Shown in pieces: positions 1-3,816 of a DNA stretch of 6,206 nt. Within the stretch, counting starts at the first letter, position 1, and each line of letters starts with the position of its first letter. The translations under genes were made by a program, and so were the position numbers. Where the stretch lies: NCBI GenBank assembly GCA_031287505.1, contig JAITSW010000224.1, positions 1-6,206 of the forward strand, given 5' to 3'. The stretch comes from Propionibacteriaceae bacterium. Its GTDB lineage: Bacteria; Actinomycetota; Actinomycetes; Propionibacteriales; Propionibacteriaceae. The notes below the pieces were generated by a model. That model was given only the letters and a program-made list of their open reading frames with translations, was not told where the DNA came from and made no database searches.

Positions 1-510
1 GTTGCCATGTTGGCGGCATTGCGTCACCAAGAACTGATTTCGGGATTAGCCGTCGTCGATATGGCTCCCCGCGGCTATCCGCCAAGCACCAGCGACGAGC
101 TCATTTGCGCAATGCGAGATCTCAATTTGGGCAACATCCATTCGCGGGCTCAAGCCGAAGAAGCTTTGCTTAGAGCCGTTCCACAAGCAGCACTGCGGCA
201 ACTTGCCCTGCAGAATCTCCGCCTTGAGGGCCAAAGCTACCGCTGGGAGCCAAATATCGACCTGCTGGCCGCCAGCATGGAAACCATCCGGGCTTGGCCC
301 CAGACTTCGGCCAGGTACCTTGGGCCGACATTGTGGCTACGCGGAGCCAATTCCGCCTATACCGACGACTCCGACATTGAATCGATGCGCCGCCACTTCC
401 CCAACGTGCTAGCCGTGGTAATCCCGCACGCAGGACACCAGCTTCACGTCGACCAACCGCAAATGACAGTTGCGGCGCTAAACGGCTTCGCAGCCCAACT
501 AGAAACTTAG
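1..510 (+). CDS. Alpha/beta hydrolase, YbfF/ABHD11-like, 3' part (N-terminus outside window)
   Basis: The reading frame is already open at base 1 (gtt gcc before the first ATG at position 7), so this is the C-terminal 169 residues of a longer gene and the ATG at 7 is internal. The first residues, VAMLAAL, are what normally follows the nucleophile elbow GHSMGGK in this family, so the catalytic Ser probably lies just left of the window. The segment VVDMAPRGYP (Asp codon 58-60) matches the conserved VVDIAP strand of YbfF-type esterases. LWLRGANSAYTDD is the usual beta-strand and loop before the last helix, and HAGHQLHVDQP carries the catalytic His (codon 436-438). The lid region between them is short and helical. 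Family members are soluble esterases or thioesterases acting on small acyl esters; the substrate here cannot be told. The gene converges on the cyclophilin gene, and its 3' end is part of a duplicated sequence. Hydrolase fold: confident; subfamily: likely. Confidence 0.85.
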   Translation, partial: VAMLAALRHQELISGLAVVDMAPRGYPPSTSDELICAMRDLNLGNIHSRAQAEEALLRAVPQAALRQLALQNLRLEGQSYRWEPNIDLLAASMETIRAWPQTSARYLGPTLWLRGANSAYTDDSDIESMRRHFPNVLAVVIPHAGHQLHVDQPQMTVAALNGFAAQLET

Positions 511-512
511 CC
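477..512 (+). repeat. Direct repeat, copy 1 (hydrolase 3' end)
   Basis: Bases 477-502 (gctaaacggcttcgcagccc followed by aactag) recur exactly at 568-593. After three mismatches both copies continue with cttagcc, so the match is 33 of 36 bp at an offset of 91 bp. Copy 1 encodes the last residues of the hydrolase (LNGFAAQL...) and includes its TAG stop at 508-510. Confidence 0.95.
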
Positions 513-515
513 GGT

Positions 516-532
516 CTCGGCATAGAGCCGAG
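516..532. terminator. Candidate weak terminator hairpin between convergent genes
   Basis: ctcggc (516-521) pairs with gccgag (527-532) around a 5-base loop, only 6 bases after the hydrolase stop. The stem is short and GC-rich, and the following gcgctttcg has only a brief T run, so Rho-independent termination is plausible but weak. It is the only clear hairpin I see in the 87-bp gap. Confidence 0.35.
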
Positions 533-539
533 CGCTTTC

Positions 540-579
540 GTCCGGGTGCTAAACGGCTTGTCCGGGTGCTAAACGGCTT
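540..579 (+). repeat. Perfect tandem repeat, two 20-bp units
   Basis: Bases 540-559 and 560-579 are identical 20-bp units (gtccgggtgctaaacggctt). The second unit runs into copy 2 of the hydrolase-end repeat, so the core gctaaacggctt occurs three times (477-488, 548-559, 568-579). Neither unit has an open frame of its own. The pattern fits slippage or local duplication between two convergent genes rather than a functional array. Confidence 0.95.
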
Positions 580-603
580 CGCAGCCCAACTAGGCGCTTA
601 GCC
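568..603 (+). repeat. Direct repeat, copy 2 (downstream duplicate of hydrolase end)
   Basis: This is the second copy of the 36-bp repeat whose first copy ends the hydrolase gene. It is no longer in the hydrolase frame. Its cttagcc end contains, on the minus strand, the TAA stop codon of the cyclophilin gene (598-600). In copy 1 the same heptamer contains the hydrolase TAG stop on the plus strand. This suggests that the two genes once ended in overlapping stop codons. Confidence 0.9.
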
Positions 604-1284
604 CAGAGTGATGTTGTTGATCACGGCATCGATAAGCGGCGCCCCCGTGCCATCAGGATAGGCACCATCTGAGCCACCAACAGCGATATTGCGAACGACT
701 TCTAGCCCAGCTGCGTCCAGGTGTCCAAAGACCGTGAAGGCCGGCTGAAGTACTGAGTCTTCATAGACGATAAAGAACTGCGAACCGTTAGTGTTTGGCC
801 CAGCATTCGCCATCGCCAGCGTCCCTGCCGGATATCCGGTAATACCATCCAGCTCATCGGCGAATTTGTACCCGGGTGTGCCCCCGCCAGTGCCCGTTGG
901 GTCGCCACACTGAAGCACGTAAAGCGTGGAGGAATCGGCGAGTCGGTGGCACTTTGTGTCGTTGTAATAGCCCTGGCTGGCCAGTGAAATGAACGAGTTC
1001 ACCGTGCAAGGCGCAGCGTCTGAGTCGAGGGTGAGAACGATGGGCTGATCATTGAGATTGAGTGTCACCTCGGTTTGACCCTCCCGTGCGGCCTCATTTG
1101 GATCGGGAGGCGAAACCTCTTTGGCGGCGTTGCCGGTGGGCTGATAAGAGCAAACCGCAGCCCCTGGCTCGGTAGTCTGACCGCCTTGCGGGGCACCCGA
1201 GGTGCCGGAAGAAACTGGGGTCTGCGTCGAGCACCCGGCAAGCGCAAATACCAGTGCAGCCACCGCTGCGATTTTCTTGAGCAT
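598..1284 (-). CDS. Lipoprotein cyclophilin, peptidyl-prolyl cis-trans isomerase (PpiB-like)
   Basis: This is a 228-residue exported cyclophilin that should catalyse prolyl isomerisation outside the cytoplasmic membrane. Residues 1-18 form a lipoprotein signal: MLKK, a hydrophobic core, then lipobox LAGC with Cys18 as the lipidation site. A Ser/Gly/Pro/Thr-rich linker (19-70) precedes the cyclophilin domain (about 71-228). Recognisable blocks are CHR (Arg114, the catalytic Arg), LQCGD (Gln125), GTLAMANAGPNTNGSQFFIVY (about 154-174, Phe170/171) and FTVFG. The CypA Trp121 and His126 positions are not kept, as is usual in bacterial members. Cys45, 93, 112 and 126 match the cysteines of mycobacterial PpiB, so disulfides are possible. 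M. tuberculosis PpiB, as I recall it, has a membrane anchor instead of a lipobox. The ATG start is preceded by aaggag at 1292-1297 (minus strand). It lies 20 bp after the permease gene, probably in the same transcript. Confidence 0.93.
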   Translation of the reverse strand: MLKKIAAVAALVFALAGCSTQTPVSSGTSGAPQGGQTTEPGAAVCSYQPTGNAAKEVSPPDPNEAAREGQTEVTLNLNDQPIVLTLDSDAAPCTVNSFISLASQGYYNDTKCHRLADSSTLYVLQCGDPTGTGGGTPGYKFADELDGITGYPAGTLAMANAGPNTNGSQFFIVYEDSVLQPAFTVFGHLDAAGLEVVRNIAVGGSDGAYPDGTGAPLIDAVINNITLG

Positions 1285-1291
1285 TGTTATT

Positions 1292-1297
1292 CTCCTT
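1292..1297 (-). promoter_or_regulatory. Shine-Dalgarno of the cyclophilin gene
   Basis: On the minus strand aaggag ends 7 bases before the ATG at 1284-1282. It fixes the start directly before the lipoprotein signal. It sits inside the 20-bp gap after the permease stop, which supports translation of both genes from one mRNA. Confidence 0.8.
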
Positions 1298-1304
1298 CTC
1301 GCGG

Positions 1305-2234
1305 CTAACCCAAAAGAGCGCCCAACGTCACAACTACGGGCACAGACAGCATAGTCGTTATGAACAGGGAATCCCTGGCTAAAAACTCGCCAGTGCCAAA
1401 TCTTGCCGAGATCATGTAAGCCACCTGGGCGGTGGGAAGAGCGGCGATCACCGTCACGGCTAAGAGCAAAGGCCTGTCCAAACCAAAAGCAAGGCCAATC
1501 AAGAATGCGGCCAAGGGCGCGGCAACCTCTTTAATGGCCACCGCAGTGGCCAACTCTTTGAAATGCGGCCCCATTCCAGGCATCGGGTCTAGCCGCAGCG
1601 ATACACCCAGGGCGATGAGCATGATCGGCACGGCAGCCCCCGAGAGCAGCTCTACCGGGGCCAGAATTGGCGCTGGGATGGGCACAGCCAGCAGATTGCA
1701 GGCCAGTCCGGCCAAGGTGGAGGCGGTGATGGGATTGCGAAAAGGCATACTCAGATACCGGCCGATTGGGAGCTTTTGGGAACTCTTGCGCAATTTGCGG
1801 ATATCGAGCAGAACAATGCCGGCGGGTTGCAGCAACCCAACCTGAATCAAGATGATGGGTGCCATCCAAGTCATATCGCCAAGCAGATAGCCGGCGATGG
1901 GCAGGCCGATTACCCCGGCGTTCGTATAGGAAGCGCAGAAGACTCCGACCACCGAGTCGAAGAAGGACCGGCGGAAGACTCCCAATGAAATGGCCAAGTA
2001 CAAAACGATGGTGAAAATTATCACCAGCACCGAAACCAAAAGCGTCCGCGAAAAAAGATGCTCCAAATCTGCCTTTGACACCAGAACAAACAGCAGGGCG
2101 GGTTGGGTAATCATGAAGGCAAGGTTCAACAGGGTTTTTCGGTGCGTGCCCGTCAGAACCTTCAAGTGCGCGAAGACAAAGCCCACGGCGATGACCACGC
2201 CTATGGTCAGATAGCCCTCTAACGCCTGTTGCAC
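1305..2234 (-). CDS. AEC-family permease (auxin efflux carrier type)
   Basis: This is a 309-residue inner-membrane protein, the usual size for bacterial AEC transporters, almost entirely hydrophobic with about ten predicted membrane segments in two halves. Family blocks are visible: MITQPALLF (41-49, end of the first repeat), SYTNAGVIGLPIA (102-114, the Asn/Gly-rich crossover of the first half), a basic cytoplasmic loop (about 144-166), GAAVPIMLIALGVSL (199-213) and ALPTAQVAYMISARFG (265-280, the matching block of the second half). Known bacterial members export or import small carboxylates such as malate or malonate; the substrate here is unknown. The start is GTG at 2234-2232. It is the only candidate near the N-terminus because the frame is closed by TAG at 2246-2244, and the first membrane segment begins almost at once. 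There is no Shine-Dalgarno sequence; see the promoter entry. It is followed by the cyclophilin gene at 20 bp. Confidence 0.9.
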   Translation of the reverse strand: MQQALEGYLTIGVVIAVGFVFAHLKVLTGTHRKTLLNLAFMITQPALLFVLVSKADLEHLFSRTLLVSVLVIIFTIVLYLAISLGVFRRSFFDSVVGVFCASYTNAGVIGLPIAGYLLGDMTWMAPIILIQVGLLQPAGIVLLDIRKLRKSSQKLPIGRYLSMPFRNPITASTLAGLACNLLAVPIPAPILAPVELLSGAAVPIMLIALGVSLRLDPMPGMGPHFKELATAVAIKEVAAPLAAFLIGLAFGLDRPLLLAVTVIAALPTAQVAYMISARFGTGEFLARDSLFITTMLSVPVVVTLGALLG

Positions 2235-2240
2235 CCGTTC

Positions 2241-2269
2241 AGGCTAGTCCCGCGCGCCTGCTTAGACAA
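2241..2269 (-). promoter_or_regulatory. Candidate promoter for the permease-cyclophilin unit (leaderless)
   Basis: On the minus strand TTGTCT (2269-2264) is separated by 17 bp from TAGCCT (2246-2241), which matches the TANNNT form of actinobacterial -10 boxes. Only 6 bases lie between this hexamer and the GTG start. A transcript would therefore begin at or next to the GTG, explaining why no ribosome binding site is visible. Both hexamers deviate from consensus, so this is inference. Confidence 0.42.
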
Positions 2270-2284
2270 TGTGCGCAAGGCGCG
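2253..2284. promoter_or_regulatory. Inverted repeat in the divergent promoter region, possible operator
   Basis: cgcgcct (2253-2259) and aggcgcg (2278-2284) form a perfect 7-bp inverted repeat with an 18-bp centre. It encloses the proposed -35 box (2264-2269) of the permease gene and lies about 60 bp before the acyltransferase gene, so a bound regulator could affect both directions. No regulator gene is in the window. The arms are GC-rich and could be chance. Confidence 0.3.
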
Positions 2285-2333
2285 TGCTGCTAAAGAAAAG
2301 GCCAATTGCGGCGTTGGCAAGGCGATATCGGTA

Positions 2334-2340
2334 AGGTGAT
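2334..2340 (+). promoter_or_regulatory. Strong Shine-Dalgarno of the acyltransferase gene
   Basis: aggtgat matches the complement of the 16S rRNA 3' end over seven bases and lies 5 bases before the ATG at 2346. This favours the ATG over the in-frame GTG at 2337, which lies inside the Shine-Dalgarno sequence itself. The neighbouring permease gene has no such site. Confidence 0.75.
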
Positions 2341-2345
2341 GGCCG

Positions 2346-3611
2346 ATGAACGAGCGTAACCACCTGATAGATTTTGCCAGGGTTTTCTCAATGGCAATCG
2401 TGGTTTCGTTCCATGCCCTGCTGTATTTCATCACCGACTCTGCCGGGCAATTCGAAATACTCCCCTGGGCGCCGGGCCCGATTTTGTGGGCGCTGAGCTG
2501 GGTATTGGCCATCATCCCGATCTTCTTCGTCGCTGCCGGGTATGCAAACGCGCTCACGTACGCCCATACCCGCGTCGGCGGCCAAAGCTACCTCGACTTT
2601 CTGGCAACTCGGGTGGGTAGGCTGCTTGGGCCGTTCACCCTTTTCACCTGCCTCTTTGCCTTGCTCTCATCCATACCGGCATGGCTTGGTTTTTCCGATG
2701 ACGCCATCGGGCTGAGCCAACAGTTTGCGATGCTCTTCTGGTTCTTGGTGGTCTACCTTGGCTTGCAAGCGCTCACGCCAGTCTTGGTAAAGGCCTTTGA
2801 CCGCTTCGGATGGCTGACAATGCTTCCGTTTTTGCTAGGGACGATTACCGTCGATCTGAGCGCGAGTTTTGCCGGGAATGCCGAACTCGCCTGGCTAAAC
2901 CTGGCTTTCGTTTGGCCTATGGCTCATCAGTGGGGAATCGCCTACGAACGCGGCTGGTTTCGCGGTTGGCGTATCCGAACACTGCTGGTGCTCATCGCCC
3001 TGAGCATCGGCTTGATTGCGCTGTTGGTCTTTGGTTTTGGCTACCCCCCCGCCGCCGTGGCTTGGGCAGATTGCCTAGTGGCAAATCTGCTGCCACCCAC
3101 TTTTGCAGCCTTGATCATGGGTTTTATGCAGACTTGCGCCTTGGGAGCGTTGGAAAGGCTTGGCGTCGGAAAACAGCTGAGCGCGACTGCCAGTAGACGG
3201 CTTCGCCTAGCCAACGCCCTGACGTTTTCGGTCTACCTGTGGCACATACCCATGATCACCCTTGCCGGCGGAATCATGGCAGGCTTAGCCCTGTTGTTCC
3301 CAGCCTTTGCCCCGATAGTTCTCTCGCAGGTTATCTGGCTGCTGTTGACCTGGGCCTTGATAGTTGCCATCGTGCCCTTTATCGCCCGTCTGGAATTCAA
3401 ACTCATCCCAAATCTTTCCGGCAGCGCCCGAGCCACCCAAACAATCGTTGGTTTTGGCCTGCTCTTCATCGGCATCTTCCTTGCCTGGCGATTCGGCGTG
3501 GTCATTCACCCGCGATCCCCCGCCTCCACCATCGCGGTGGCGCTGCTCTTTAGCGGCATCGCGATAAGCCGTCACGCCGTGTCGGCAGAGTTCGCGAGAG
3601 CGGCCCGATAA
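2346..3611 (+). CDS. Membrane acyltransferase, acyltransferase-3 (OafA/NodX-type) family
   Basis: This is a 421-residue polytopic membrane protein with about ten to eleven hydrophobic segments. The N-terminus LIDFARVFSMAIVVSFH shows the family signature of an Arg (Arg12) and a His (His23) about ten residues apart in the first membrane helix. FFVAAGYAN (60-68) and ATRVGRLLGPF (87-97) match the second conserved region with its basic cluster. SVYLWHIPM (295-303) corresponds to the late Y-x-x-H motif. Family members move acyl groups, often acetyl from cytoplasmic acyl-CoA, onto sugars, lipids or peptidoglycan at the outer face. The protein is a bare membrane domain with no C-terminal SGNH hydrolase domain, so the acceptor cannot be deduced. 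There are no glycan-synthesis genes nearby. It stands alone, divergent from the permease and convergent with nrdJ. Confidence 0.87.
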   Translation: MNERNHLIDFARVFSMAIVVSFHALLYFITDSAGQFEILPWAPGPILWALSWVLAIIPIFFVAAGYANALTYAHTRVGGQSYLDFLATRVGRLLGPFTLFTCLFALLSSIPAWLGFSDDAIGLSQQFAMLFWFLVVYLGLQALTPVLVKAFDRFGWLTMLPFLLGTITVDLSASFAGNAELAWLNLAFVWPMAHQWGIAYERGWFRGWRIRTLLVLIALSIGLIALLVFGFGYPPAAVAWADCLVANLLPPTFAALIMGFMQTCALGALERLGVGKQLSATASRRLRLANALTFSVYLWHIPMITLAGGIMAGLALLFPAFAPIVLSQVIWLLLTWALIVAIVPFIARLEFKLIPNLSGSARATQTIVGFGLLFIGIFLAWRFGVVIHPRSPASTIAVALLFSGIAISRHAVSAEFARAAR

Positions 3612-3624
3612 GCGAAGCCGACAC
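3579..3624 (+). other. Bulged hairpin across the acyltransferase stop codon
   Basis: gtgtcggc (3579-3586) pairs with gccgacac (3617-3624), and ttcgc (3591-3595) pairs with gcgaa (3612-3616). This gives 13 base pairs interrupted by a 4-base bulge (agag, 3587-3590) and closed by a 16-base loop containing the TAA stop (3609-3611). No T tract follows, so it is not a standard intrinsic terminator. It may protect the 3' end or slow the polymerase. Confidence 0.5.
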
Positions 3625-3816
3625 TGGGGAGCGATGGCAGACTGAGGGCGCTATCCGCGCGACCTCCCCTAGTGGGCAACACCGCAGTGCGCCACCTGAA
3701 TCACAAGAACGACCGGCTCTTCTTGATCCACCGTGTGGAACGCCCGATATCCCCCGTCCCGGAGCCGGCGGTATTCAGAGCGTGCAGCCGATGCCGTCGT
3801 CCCAAAGTGACCGCGC
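3612..3816. other. 205-bp convergent gap between acyltransferase and nrdJ
   Basis: Apart from the toxin remnant (3669-3776) and the 3' arms of the hairpin across the acyltransferase stop (3612-3624), I see only short GC-rich palindromes such as gcgc at 3648-3651 and 3657-3660. There is no clear intrinsic terminator for nrdJ with a T tract, no tRNA and no credible intact gene. The plus-strand frame from 3672 into nrdJ has a low-complexity Arg/Ser-rich translation and is not a gene. Confidence 0.6.
3669..3776 (-). pseudogene. RelE/ParE-family toxin remnant (C-terminal third)
   Basis: Read from 3776 down to a TAG at 3671-3669, the minus strand encodes EYRRLRDGGYRAFHTVD, then QEEPVVLVIQVAHCGVAH and the stop. 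This follows the C-terminal strands of RelE/ParE toxins: R-L-R-x-G-x-Y-R, an acidic turn, a run of Val/Leu/Ile, then V-G-H/K-R. E. coli RelE has the comparable KLRSSGYRLVYQVIDEK and VVVFVISVGKR. Here the Arg of the last motif is Cys, and the usual tail with its conserved Tyr is missing. The frame remains open towards the nrdJ stop (3817) and into nrdJ, but no ATG, GTG or TTG occurs in it up to about 3902, and no antitoxin gene is present. It is therefore best read as a dead fragment of a toxin-antitoxin module. The match is from memory of the family; chance similarity is possible but seems unlikely over 35 residues. Confidence 0.6.

Noticed and set aside
7..9. ATG as the start of the hydrolase gene
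   Set aside because: The frame is open from base 1, and the residues match the stretch just after the GHSMGG elbow of the family; the real start is outside the window.
477..603. Repeats as a CRISPR array or integration site
   Set aside because: There are no regular unique spacers, no integrase or tRNA, and the units derive from the hydrolase coding end; local duplication explains them.
1432..1845. 137-codon plus-strand open frame antisense to the permease
   Set aside because: It lies wholly inside a well-supported membrane protein gene, has no family-like motif and no good ribosome binding site; it is a shadow of GC-rich codon usage.
2235..2345. Cobalamin riboswitch or other structured leader
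   Set aside because: The 111-bp divergent region is too short and shows no B12-box-like element. Any riboswitch of nrdJ would lie beyond the right edge.
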